The notes beneath the pieces were generated by a model. It saw only the letters and a program-made list of their open reading frames with translations, did not search any database and was not told the DNA's origin. From Corynebacterium heidelbergense (GTDB taxonomy: Bacteria; Actinomycetota; Actinomycetes; Mycobacteriales; Mycobacteriaceae): a stretch of 64,000 nt of DNA. The stretch spans positions 1,364,001 to 1,428,000 of the forward strand of contig NZ_CP063191.1 in the NCBI RefSeq assembly GCF_028609845.1, in the 5' to 3' direction. Within the stretch, counting starts at the first letter, position 1, and each line of letters starts with the position of its first letter. Shown piece after piece: positions 19,001 through 28,800 of this stretch. Made by a program: the position numbers and the translations under genes.

Positions 19001-22000
19001 CGCCCGCCCTGCGGCTTTGCCAGCGGGAAGGCGAGCGACTCGCGGATGGTGTGCCCCGTGATGAGCATCACCAACCGGTCCACCCCAAGCCCCAGGCCGC
19101 CGGTCGGGGGCATACCGAACTCCAGGGCGCGGAGGAAGTCCTCGTCCACCTCCATCGCCTCCGGGTCTCCCCCGGCGGCGGCGAGCGACTGTTGCTCCAA
19201 CCGTCGGCGCTGCTCGACCGGGTCCGTCAGCTCGGAGTAGGCTGTGCCCAGCTCCACCCCCCAGGCGACAAGATCCCAGCGTTCGGTGACGCCCGCAATG
19301 CTGCGGTGCTGGCGGGTCAGGGGGGACACGGAGGTGGGGAAGTTGGTGTAGAACGTGGGTCGCTGGGTGGTCTCCTCCACGAGGTGTTCGTACATCTCCA
19401 GCGCGACCTGCCCGGCATCCCAATCCGGGCGCCAGGGCACCCCGGCCTCCTCGCACAGCGCGGTCAGCTCACCCACCGGCGTCTCCGGGTTCACGCTGAT
19501 GGCGCGGCCGAGCTGCTCGCTGAGCTTCTCGGACACGGCCTCGTGGAGCGTCTTGACCGGCCAGTCCCCGGAGATGTCCACCCACGTGCCCGGTTCCGGC
19601 CCCGGCACCTTGCACTCCCCGTGGACAGCCCGGGCGGCGGCCTGGATGAGTCGCTGGGTCAGCAGGCGCATGCTCTCGTAATCCCCGTGGGCCTGGTAGG
19701 CCTCCAGCACGGTGAACTCGGGGTTGTGCGTGGCGTCCACGCCCTCGTTGCGGAACACCCGGCCCAGCTCGAAGATGCGCTCCGCCCCGCCGCACATGAG
19801 CCGCTTGAGGTACAGCTCGGGGGCGATGCGCAGGTACAGATTCATGCTGTAGGCGTTGATGCGGGTGATGAAGGGCCGCGCGTTGGCGCCGCCGTGAATG
19901 CGCTGCAGCACGGGGGTCTCCACCTCCATGAAGGCGTCCTCGTGCAGCACGTCCCGCAAAGCTCGCAGGACTTGGGCGCGGGCCAGCACGGCGCTGCGGG
20001 CCTCCGGGTTCACGGTGAGCTCTAAGTGGCGGTCGCGGATGCGCCGCTCCGGGTCGGTGAGCCCGTGGAATTTGTCGGGTAGGGGGTGCAGTGACTTCGC
20101 CTCGATGGCCAGCTTCTCCACCAGCAGGGACTTGTGCCCAGTGCGGGAAAAACCCACGGTGCCGGTGGCCCGCACGAGGTCGGCGAGGTCCACGTCGGCA
20201 GTTGCGTCGGCGAGGTCCTGCCCGCCCCGACGTTCGATGATCATCTGGGCCTGTCCGTGGAAGTCCTCCACCACGAGGAAGGTCACCCCACCGAAGCAGC
20301 GGCGGGCGGTCACGCGCCCGGCGATGCTGGCCGGGGAGTTATCCGGCAGATCCGCGATCTCGGCGCAGCGGGCGGTGGGGACGACCGCTCCGGGCCAGGG
20401 GTCCACGCCGCGCTGTTGCATGCGTTCGGCGGCGGCCATGCGCACCCCCACCTGCTCCGGAACGCGTCGGCTGATGGAGGGCGCGGACAGTTCCTGCCGG
20501 AACGTCTCTGTGTTGGCGTAGGCGGCCTGGGCGCCGGGGTCGTGGCGGACCCAGGTGGTGGTGGTCCGCGTGGAGCGGCTCGGTGTAAGGGAGGGTACGA
20601 AGCCTTCGGCGATTCCGGACGCCAATCCAATGCGCGGCATCAACAGGGAATCCCCGAAGCAGATGTACCTGGGCACCCACTGGGGCCGGTACTTCTCGTT
20701 GGAGCGGTAGAGCGTTTCCATCTGCCACCAGCGGGAGAGGAACACCAGGACCTTGCGGCTGAGCCGAGTCAACGGCCCGATGCCGAGTTTGTTCTCCGTA
20801 ACAAAGACCTGCTGGAACACGCTGAAGTTCAGCGAGATCCGCCGCACGCGAATCTGATCGGTCGCACACAGGTGGGCCACCATGGTCTCCACGGTGCCGT
20901 TGGGGGCGCTGCGGGCGCGGCGCATGAGGTCCAGGCTCAGCCCATCCTTGCCCCACGGCACGAATGAAAGCTGGCCCACTACCTCCCCGCTGTCGCCCTG
21001 CAGGGCCTCCACCAGCACGCAGTCCCCGTCGGCGGGATCCCCCAGCCGGGACAGGGCCATGGAAAATCCCCGCTCCTCCGTGGTATCCCGCCAGGCATCG
21101 GCGCGCCGGATAACGTCCTGCATCTCCTTCTCGGATAACTGGCTGTGGCGCCGGATGCGCACGCTGAGCCCCTTGCGCTGGGCGTGGGCAACGGAGTGGC
21201 GCACCGACCTGAACTCGGGGTCGTTGAGTCGGAATTGATCGGTGTGCACCACGGCCTCGTTGCCCAGTTGAGTCACGCTGAGGCCGTGTCGCCGGTAGGC
21301 CCGGGCCCCGCGCTCGGAGGCGCCCATCACCGCGGGGACCCAGCCGTACGTGCGGGCGTGCTCGAGCCATGCCTGGATGGCCGCATCCCAACTACTCGGA
21401 TCCCCGATGGGGTCCGCGGAAGCCAGGCAGACCCCGATGTGCTCCCGGTAGGTCACGGCCGCCCGCCCGTCCGGCGCGTACACCACGGACTTGTCGCGCC
21501 GGGTGGCGAAGTACGCCAGGGAGTCCTCGCCGTTGAACCTGGCGATCATCGCGCGCACGGCCGCCTCGTCCTTGGCGGACATGCTGGAATCCTCGCGAAT
21601 GGAACGCAACAGCAACCACGCCGAGCAGATAATGACCAGGGCGGCGGCAGAGGAGACTACAAGAGCCACCCACCGGGGCGGATGGCCGGTGAAGTACTCG
21701 TTCTCCGCCACGGCGAGGGCGAAGACGTGGTTCAGGACCCACGGCCAGTGCTCATCGACGGGCAGGCGCCCGGGGACCTCCCGCACCAGCAGGAACCCCA
21801 ACACGGAGACCACCGCGGATCCGCCGACCCACATCGCCAGCGCCCGCCACACGGATCCCTTTGTCGTGCGGGCGTTGAACTGCCGCCGGGTCAGGATGAG
21901 CAGCACCAGCAGCACGGCCTGCAGCACGGCCCCGGCGATGTAGAAGCCGTGATCGTGGCGCGGCAGGTCTTGCTCGGACCAGAACAGCAGGATGTTCGCG

Positions 22001-22287
22001 TTGGAGACGTTGAGCAGGACCACGAACACCGTCATGATCACCCACCCCACCCGCTTGCGGGCCATGAGGGCCCCGCCCAGCAGGAAGAGCACCACGCACC
22101 AGGCGAAGGAGCCCACGGGCATGGGGAAGAGGAAGCCGAGCAGGCGCTGCACGCCGTGGAAGGAGCGCTGCAGGAACCCGGCGAGCGAGAGGAACATCCC
22201 GAATACCGCGTAGGCGCACATGAACGCACCGAACAAACGGGGAAACGCGGTATATCCGCCGGATGCTTTGACTGCCATGCGGGACAT
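18997..22287 (-). CDS. lysX: Bifunctional lysylphosphatidylglycerol synthase / lysyl-tRNA synthetase
   Basis: A 1096-aa LysX fusion. The N-terminal third is multi-spanning membrane (about residues 15-230). A DUF2156 aminoacyl-lipid transferase domain follows (about 240-570, with SVVYAPDGRAAVTYREHIGV and FVPWGKDGLSLDLMRR). The last 460 residues form a class II LysRS with anticodon-binding OB fold and motifs FRNEGVDATHNPEFTVLE and GLGLGVDRLVML. LysX-type proteins charge tRNA-Lys and transfer lysine to phosphatidylglycerol, giving resistance to cationic peptides. The ATG at 22287 lacks a clear ribosome site; another ATG lies three codons later. It starts 23 bp after the 1186-aa gene on the same strand, so co-transcription is likely. 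Confidence 0.95.
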   Translation of the reverse strand: MSRMAVKASGGYTAFPRLFGAFMCAYAVFGMFLSLAGFLQRSFHGVQRLLGFLFPMPVGSFAWCVVLFLLGGALMARKRVGWVIMTVFVVLLNVSNANILLFWSEQDLPRHDHGFYIAGAVLQAVLLVLLILTRRQFNARTTKGSVWRALAMWVGGSAVVSVLGFLLVREVPGRLPVDEHWPWVLNHVFALAVAENEYFTGHPPRWVALVVSSAAALVIICSAWLLLRSIREDSSMSAKDEAAVRAMIARFNGEDSLAYFATRRDKSVVYAPDGRAAVTYREHIGVCLASADPIGDPSSWDAAIQAWLEHARTYGWVPAVMGASERGARAYRRHGLSVTQLGNEAVVHTDQFRLNDPEFRSVRHSVAHAQRKGLSVRIRRHSQLSEKEMQDVIRRADAWRDTTEERGFSMALSRLGDPADGDCVLVEALQGDSGEVVGQLSFVPWGKDGLSLDLMRRARSAPNGTVETMVAHLCATDQIRVRRISLNFSVFQQVFVTENKLGIGPLTRLSRKVLVFLSRWWQMETLYRSNEKYRPQWVPRYICFGDSLLMPRIGLASGIAEGFVPSLTPSRSTRTTTTWVRHDPGAQAAYANTETFRQELSAPSISRRVPEQVGVRMAAAERMQQRGVDPWPGAVVPTARCAEIADLPDNSPASIAGRVTARRCFGGVTFLVVEDFHGQAQMIIERRGGQDLADATADVDLADLVRATGTVGFSRTGHKSLLVEKLAIEAKSLHPLPDKFHGLTDPERRIRDRHLELTVNPEARSAVLARAQVLRALRDVLHEDAFMEVETPVLQRIHGGANARPFITRINAYSMNLYLRIAPELYLKRLMCGGAERIFELGRVFRNEGVDATHNPEFTVLEAYQAHGDYESMRLLTQRLIQAAARAVHGECKVPGPEPGTWVDISGDWPVKTLHEAVSEKLSEQLGRAISVNPETPVGELTALCEEAGVPWRPDWDAGQVALEMYEHLVEETTQRPTFYTNFPTSVSPLTRQHRSIAGVTERWDLVAWGVELGTAYSELTDPVEQRRRLEQQSLAAAGGDPEAMEVDEDFLRALEFGMPPTGGLGLGVDRLVMLITGHTIRESLAFPLAKPQGGR

Positions 22288-22310
22288 AATCAGTCACAAT
22301 TGCACGCCGA

Positions 22311-25300
22311 TCAAGCCTCCGGGCCGAACACCCCTAAAACCATGGCATCCGCCGCCGCGAGATCCCCGGTGACCAGGTCCGGGACGAGGCGCGCCATCTC
22401 CGCCCAGCCGGGGTAGGCCTGGGGCAACTTCCCCAGGTTCTGCAGGTGACCGTGGGCGTGCATGCGGGTCGCCAGGGCGAAGATCATGCTGATCACCGGG
22501 GCCAGGGCCCAACGGTTGCGGGCATCCTCGGTATCCACTCCCTCCAGCCGGTCGAGCCGGACGCGGGCGGAAACGTAGAGCTGCCGGTTGGTGGACTTGA
22601 TCCGGCGCAGCACGCTCACTGCGGTGGTCATCAACTGGGGATCCGCCAACAGGTCGGAGAGCTCCTGTCGGTGGGTGAACGTGTCGAACACGGCGATGAG
22701 CCGGCTGTTGTCGTCGGAGAGGGCCCCGGGAACCACTCCGGCCCCGCCGAAGAACATGTCCAATACGGCGGCTTGCTGGGCTGGGTCCATGTGAGCGATC
22801 TGCACGGTGGTGTGGTCGATGCAGGCGGTCTCCAAGGAGGTGTCCCGCCCGGTGTGGACGGTGGTGGCCAAGTTGCTCCCCGCGATCTCCGCCAACTGCT
22901 GGAGCAGGGCTTTCGCGCGGCTACGGTCGGGTTCGGCGTCCTCGTTGAGGCAGGCCCACTCCCCCATGATCTCCAGGGCGGAGATCCACACGGCCCCGGT
23001 CCGCTCCCCCGGCCCTTCCGGCGCGGCGAAGCTGGAGTGCACGAGCCCGGAGGCGATGAACTGGGCGGGGCGATCCTGCGCGGGCACGAGAGACTGGGCC
23101 ATCGCGTGCACGGATTCGCGGGGATGCCGGGTCAGCGCGGTCCGGATTTTGTTCAGCACCGGCTGGGTGATGTCGGTGCGGCCCTGCAGCCATCCGGCCT
23201 GCACATCCCACAGGGTAGGCAGAACCTCCGGGGCGGTGGGGATTTCCGGCAGGTCGTGCTCATCTGCGGCGAGGAATGCCGAGAGCTGGGCGAAGTTGGT
23301 GGCGTCCCCAAGACCGAAAGAGCCGGGGGCGGAAACGGTGACGCTGCGCTGCCCGGGCCCCACGGGCGCCCGCAGGTCGGAGAAGCGATCGGGGGCATGC
23401 AACTGCACGGCCAGCGGCCCGGCCCCCACCAGTTCCGCGGGGAGGTGGGCCACGTGATCGCCGCCGACGTGGACGGTGCGGGCGGGCTCCCACGGCGCCG
23501 TCAGCGGCCACACCCAGGCCTGGGACCAATCCGGGGCCTGGTCGAAACGCAACTGAGCCTGCGCGTCGGCGGTCTGCTCGTAGACGGCGCTCCACTGCTC
23601 CTGCGCTCGGATGTTGGCGATGCGCACGCTGATCCGTTTGCCCGTGCCCACGTCGGTGAACTCCAGCTCCACGCTCCCCTCCGCCAGGCTGGCCAGGGAG
23701 GCCGCACCCGCTCCCAGCTCGGCGACCCAGGTGATGTTGTCTACGGTGTGCAGGGGCATGGTCCGCTGCGGGGACCCGTGGCGGTTGCGGATAACGATCC
23801 GGGGATTGTCGATGGCGGGGTCCTCGGAATGGGAACTGTGGACGCCACTGCCCGGGCGCACCCGGAACTTCGCCGCCGTGTTGATCCAGGCCGCGGCGGT
23901 GGTGATGGCCTCCGTGCGCCACATGGGATCCTCCCCGATGAGGGGGAGCTGGTAGCGCAGGCGCGGGGGCAGGATGACGATGGGCAGGGCATCCCCCGCA
24001 TCCGTTTCCACGACGGCGGTGCCGTAGCGTTCCTGCGGGCCGATGGCGATCGGCGGAAGGGTCTCGAAGGGCTTATCGCCCGGCAGCAGGCGCACGGTGA
24101 CCGCCGACAGGCCCCCGGACAGCGGCAGGCGCGTGCTCGCCGCAGGGCCTTGGCTGTCCGCGGCGACCCGCAGCCCCTCGATGATGGCGTGCTCGTGCCG
24201 GAAAGACTCGTTGCGGGGCCCGCGCAGCCGGACGAGGTACTCCCCCACCCAGGGGCTGTCGTAGGCATCCGGGTCGAAGACCTCGAACACCCCGCCCTCC
24301 GCCGGGACCTCCAGCGGTTCCTCCTCGGAGACATCCTCCCCCACCTCCCCGGGCCCGGCATACGCGGATACGGAGAGGTACCACGTTTCCGTCGCGCCGG
24401 AGATCGTCGGGGGGAACTCGACCTGGAGGCCGTCGGAGTAGACCTGCTTGCCGGTGGCCGTCTGCACGGCCCACACGGCCTCTCCCCCATCGCTGAAGCG
24501 CACCCGCTGTCGGGGGTCCACGGCGCGCACCCCCGCCATCGCGGGTTGGCGCTGGCCCGGCTGGCCGACGTGCAGGCTTAGCGCCTCCGTCAGATCCAGC
24601 AGGCGAATGACCCAGCCCTCCCAGGCCTTGACGTTGTGCTCCTGCTCCACGGTAATGTCCCGGTCCCGGACGAGGTCGACGGCCCTCGCATCCGCGGGGC
24701 AGACCACCCACACGCTGGAGTGGTGCAGACAGGCCCGGTCGGTGAGGTCCATCCCCCGCGCGCTGAAGATGAGCACGGGATCCTCGGTGTCCACGAGGGG
24801 CAGGCTCCAGTGCTGGCCGTCGGTGGTGTTGCGCACCGAGATCTCCCGCAGCGGGCGGCGGATGGGGATGTCCACGATCTCGCTGAGCTGCTGCTCCGGC
24901 TGCAGGTCCTGGCCCGGGCGGTCGGCACGGCCGGTGCGGAATGCGGCGGGGTGGCCGTCGAAGTCGAGGCGCCAGCGCACTTCGGCGCCGGGGGTGTTCT
25001 CCAGGTGCTGGGCGGGCAGGCGCAGGACGACGCGGTTGCGGGGCGCGTCCAGGCGGATGCGCGGTTGGTTTTCTCTATGGGCGACGCCAACACGGTGACG
25101 CCGGTCCACCAACCCCGCCGGGCGTTCCCGGAGTTCCTCGATAACGTCCTCCCGCACGAGCGCGGGCAGACCCAGCTCCTGCGGGGAGGGCAGGGTGTAC
25201 TGCCAGCTATGGGGGTGTTCGTGGGCGTGGTGGACGATCCGCACGATGGGCTCGATGAGGCGGGCGGCGCGCTCCGGCTGGGTGGCGCAGAGGGGGCCGG

Positions 25301-25871
25301 CCTGGATGTCCTGCTTAGCGAGGGCGGCGACGATGGCGGCGGCTTCTTCGGCGGCGGGCTGCTCGTTCCCGGCGTTTAAGCGCTCGTCGATGAGCTCGAT
25401 GATCTCGGGGATCCAGTCGGTAGCTAACCCGACGTGGGCGAAGAGTCGGCCGAGCTCCCCGTCGGGCCCGGTGGAGGCGGAGTCCACTGGGTCTAGGCCG
25501 GCGGCGGAGAGCAGGTCACGGTAGCGCCCCTCGATGAGGGCGAGCCGGTCTGCGGTGGGTTCCAGCTCCAGGCCGGCCCAATACTCCCGGGGTAGCTCGC
25601 GGACCTCGTTGAGCCGGGCTGCGCGGGTGAGGAGCGTGGCGGCAGTCAGGGCGGGGCAAGCCGCCAGGAGTCCCGCTAGATCCGCGCCGGCCGCCAGTTG
25701 GCGGCGCAGGAAGGTGCCGTAGAACCGGGTCATCCGCTCGAGGTCATCGCCCCCGGTATCCAAGTCCACGAACAGGTCCAGCTCGGCGAAGCGGGCGGCG
25801 AGGTCCGCTTCCGTGCTGGAAGCCCAGGTAAGGAGGGTATCTGCGAGGTCTGCGATGGGGCTAGCGGTCAC
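22311..25871 (-). CDS. Very large protein of unknown function, translationally overlapping smc
   Basis: A 1186-aa cytoplasmic-looking protein with no signal peptide or membrane segment. I do not recognise its family. About residues 1-230 look helical and acidic. About 250-860 look beta-rich with several immunoglobulin-like or sandwich-like stretches (for example DPVLIFSARGMDLTD, AWEGWVIRLLDLTEAL, ATETWYLSVSAYAG), and 900-1186 helical again. No Walker motif, nuclease motif or zinc cluster was seen. Its start at 25871 overlaps the smc stop by 11 bp, and it is followed by lysX after 23 bp, so it sits in an smc operon. Codon use and GC match the neighbours, so it is a real gene. A role with SMC is only suggested by position. 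Confidence 0.85.
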   Translation of the reverse strand: MTASPIADLADTLLTWASSTEADLAARFAELDLFVDLDTGGDDLERMTRFYGTFLRRQLAAGADLAGLLAACPALTAATLLTRAARLNEVRELPREYWAGLELEPTADRLALIEGRYRDLLSAAGLDPVDSASTGPDGELGRLFAHVGLATDWIPEIIELIDERLNAGNEQPAAEEAAAIVAALAKQDIQAGPLCATQPERAARLIEPIVRIVHHAHEHPHSWQYTLPSPQELGLPALVREDVIEELRERPAGLVDRRHRVGVAHRENQPRIRLDAPRNRVVLRLPAQHLENTPGAEVRWRLDFDGHPAAFRTGRADRPGQDLQPEQQLSEIVDIPIRRPLREISVRNTTDGQHWSLPLVDTEDPVLIFSARGMDLTDRACLHHSSVWVVCPADARAVDLVRDRDITVEQEHNVKAWEGWVIRLLDLTEALSLHVGQPGQRQPAMAGVRAVDPRQRVRFSDGGEAVWAVQTATGKQVYSDGLQVEFPPTISGATETWYLSVSAYAGPGEVGEDVSEEEPLEVPAEGGVFEVFDPDAYDSPWVGEYLVRLRGPRNESFRHEHAIIEGLRVAADSQGPAASTRLPLSGGLSAVTVRLLPGDKPFETLPPIAIGPQERYGTAVVETDAGDALPIVILPPRLRYQLPLIGEDPMWRTEAITTAAAWINTAAKFRVRPGSGVHSSHSEDPAIDNPRIVIRNRHGSPQRTMPLHTVDNITWVAELGAGAASLASLAEGSVELEFTDVGTGKRISVRIANIRAQEQWSAVYEQTADAQAQLRFDQAPDWSQAWVWPLTAPWEPARTVHVGGDHVAHLPAELVGAGPLAVQLHAPDRFSDLRAPVGPGQRSVTVSAPGSFGLGDATNFAQLSAFLAADEHDLPEIPTAPEVLPTLWDVQAGWLQGRTDITQPVLNKIRTALTRHPRESVHAMAQSLVPAQDRPAQFIASGLVHSSFAAPEGPGERTGAVWISALEIMGEWACLNEDAEPDRSRAKALLQQLAEIAGSNLATTVHTGRDTSLETACIDHTTVQIAHMDPAQQAAVLDMFFGGAGVVPGALSDDNSRLIAVFDTFTHRQELSDLLADPQLMTTAVSVLRRIKSTNRQLYVSARVRLDRLEGVDTEDARNRWALAPVISMIFALATRMHAHGHLQNLGKLPQAYPGWAEMARLVPDLVTGDLAAADAMVLGVFGPEA

Positions 25872-28800
25872 GGGTGACGAGTCTAGACGAGTTCATCCGC
25901 TGCGAGATCACCCTGGTCACGCCGTCTCCCCGCATGGTCACGCCGTAAAGCACATTCGCTACGTCCATGGTGGGTTTTTGGTGGGTGATGACGATGAGCT
26001 GGCTGTCCTTGCGCAGCTCCTCGAACAGGGCGATGAGGCGGCGCAGGTTGACGTCGTCCAGCGCGGCCTCCACCTCGTCCATGACGTAGAAGGGGCTCGG
26101 CCGGGCGCGGAAGATAGCCACGAGCATTGCCAGCGCGGTTAGCGATTTCTCCCCACCGGACAGCAAGGACAGCCGCTTGACCTTCTTGCCCGGGGGCCGG
26201 GCCTCCACCTCGATGCCGGTGGTCAACATGTCCTCCGGGTCGGTGAGCACCAGACGGCCCGCGCCCCCGGGGAAGAGCGTGGCGAAGACCTTCGGGAACT
26301 CGGCCTCCACATCCCGCCAGGCCTCCGTGAACAGGGTAAGGATCGTGTCGTCCACGTCCTCGATGACTTCCCGCAGATCGGAGCGGGCCCGCTCTACATC
26401 GTCGAGCTGGTTAGACAGGAAGGAGTAGCGCTCCTCCAGGGCCTTGTACTCCTCGAGGGCCAGGGGGTTCACCTTGCCCAGCTTTCCCAGGTCCCGCTCG
26501 GCCTTCTTGAGCTCAGCTGCCGTCTCGACGCGGTCAAAGTCCTCCGGCAGCTCTTCGGCCAGCAGGGACTGGGCGTTCATGCCGAGCTGTTCCATCGCCT
26601 GGGTCAGCGCCTGCTCCAGCTTCAACTGGGCCTGGCTGCGCGCGAGGTCCGCTTCGTGGGCGCTGTCCGTGCTGCGGCTGAGTTGCGCGACCAGCGCGGA
26701 GACCCGATCGCGCTGGGTACCCATCGTGGCTTGCCACTGTTTGTGGGTGTGTTCGGTGAGGGTGCGGTCCTGCTCGGCGCGGGCCAGAGCATCGTCGATG
26801 CGCGCACCCACGCGGCGGGCCTGCTCCAGCACGGTCTGCGCCAACTGACGGGCCGCGGCGCGGCGGGCCCGGGCCACCTCGTGCTGCTTGCGAGCCGCTT
26901 CCTCCTGGCGGGCCTGCCGGCGCAGGCCCTCGGCTCGGCCGCGGACCGCCCCGGCTCGCTCCTCCGCCGTGCGCAATTGCAGGCGCGCCTCAGTCTCCAT
27001 CGCCTTGACCTGGCCCAGGCTCGCCGCGGCCGCATCCCTCGCCGCCGTGGAGGGCTGGGCCTGCTCCTCGGTGTCCTCGATCCGCGAGACCCGGTCCGCG
27101 AGCTGGAGAACGTGGGCATCGGCTTCATCCACGGCGGCCTCCGCTCGGTTGCGCTCCGCCGTGGCCCGGTCCAGTTGACGGCGCGCGGCCTCCACAGCCT
27201 TGGCCGCCGCTTTCTCGCGCTGCTCAGCACCGCGCAGCGCCGCCCGGTGTTCGTGGAGCCCGGCCCGCGCGCCGGCGGCCGTGGAGCGCAGATGGGCCGC
27301 AGCCTCCAGGGCCCCCTCCAGGCTGGCCCGGATGTCCGCCAGCTCGCGCTGCTTGGCCTCTGCTTCCTCGGCGGCCCGGCGCACCTTCTCGGCCAAGTCC
27401 ACCGGGGTGGATCCCCCCTCCCCGGCAGCGACCCACCCCGCCCCGAAGAGGACCCCCTGCCGGGTCACTGCCCGCAGCCGCGGATCCTTCTCCACCACCT
27501 CCCGGGCCTGCTGAGCATCCCCCACAGCCACGACATCCACGAGCAGCGCCGTGAGCGCCCCCGCCAGCTCCTTGGGTGCCCGCACGTGATCCAGCAACCA
27601 CGTCCCCACCGGCGGGGTGGTGGACAGCCGCCAGGGCTCCCCATCCCCCTCCGCCAGCAGAACCGCGCGCCCCTGCTCCGCCTCGGCGAGCGCGCTGACC
27701 ATGGCGTCCACAATGGACATATCCCCAGGCGTGATCACGCCGTGGACCGCCGCCGGCCCCAGCGCGCTGGACAGGGCCTTCGCCCAACCCCCCTCCGCCG
27801 TGACGGCCTCCGCGACACTGCGGGCGCTGGCCTCCAACTGCCGAGCTGCCCGCACCGCTACCGCCGCCCCCTCCGCCGGGCGCAACTGATCCTCCCAGGC
27901 CCCGATGTGCGCCTGCAGGGAGGCGATCTCGCGCTCCAGGGCGCGCTCGCGGTCACGAATGCTCTCCGCGTGCGCTTCCGCACTCGCAGCTTCCCGCTGC
28001 GCCCGGGACATGGCCTCCTCCAGCCCCTCCCCGGCGCCGCGGGCCTCGTCCCCCTGCTGCGCGGCCACCTGGGATTCGCCCTCGGCCGCCTCCAACGCCT
28101 CCTGCGCGTGCTCCACGGCCACCGAGCTGCGCGCCGCCTCCTGTTTGGCAGCATCCAGCCGGGCCTGGGCGGCCTCGTGCTGGGTCAGCAAACGCACCGC
28201 CCCCTCCCGGCGGTCTGCAATGGCCCGGACCTGTGCCATGTGCTCCCGGTCCGCTTCCCGGGCGGCCTCCTCCCGCTCCTGAACCTCCTCCCGAAGCGTC
28301 TCCAGCCGCTCGAAGGCCTCTTCCACGGCCTCGTCCAGCTCGATCTGCTCCTCCTCCGCCCGCTCGGCCCTTGCCAAGAGGCCTGCGGGATCCGGGCCGG
28401 TCCAGGCAGCTTCCTCCACGTTCTCCGCGCGGTCCCGGGCGATGCGGATGGTGGCGGCGTTCTTCTCCGCGACGGCCGAAAGGCGATACCACAGGGTCCG
28501 GGCGGATTCCGCGGCCTCCAGGGCGGTGCGCAGCTCCTCTTCCGTCCGATTCAGCTCGGCACTGCTCTGCTCGTGCTGTTGCTGGAGTTCCGCGACCTGC
28601 TCGGCGAGCTCCGCGGAGCGCCGGGTTGTGCGGTCTAACTCGGCGGAGAGGGTATGGGCGGCGTGGGCGGTGAGCATCACCCGGGCCGAGCGGATCCGCG
28701 CCTGCACCATGGAGGCCTTCTGCGCGGCCTCCGCCTGCCGCGCCAGGGGGCCGAGTTGCCGGCGGAGCTCCTCCGTGAGGTCCTGCAGGCGATCGACGTT

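Noticed and set aside
22311..25871. A Wadjet/MksBEF-type anti-plasmid system around smc
   Set aside because: The neighbouring large protein has no TOPRIM or kleisin features and smc itself is the housekeeping type, so no such system can be claimed.
26656..28638. A 660-codon open frame antisense to smc
   Set aside because: Arg/Leu/Gly-rich translation opposite the coiled-coil region, no start signals; an artefact of GC-rich third positions in smc.
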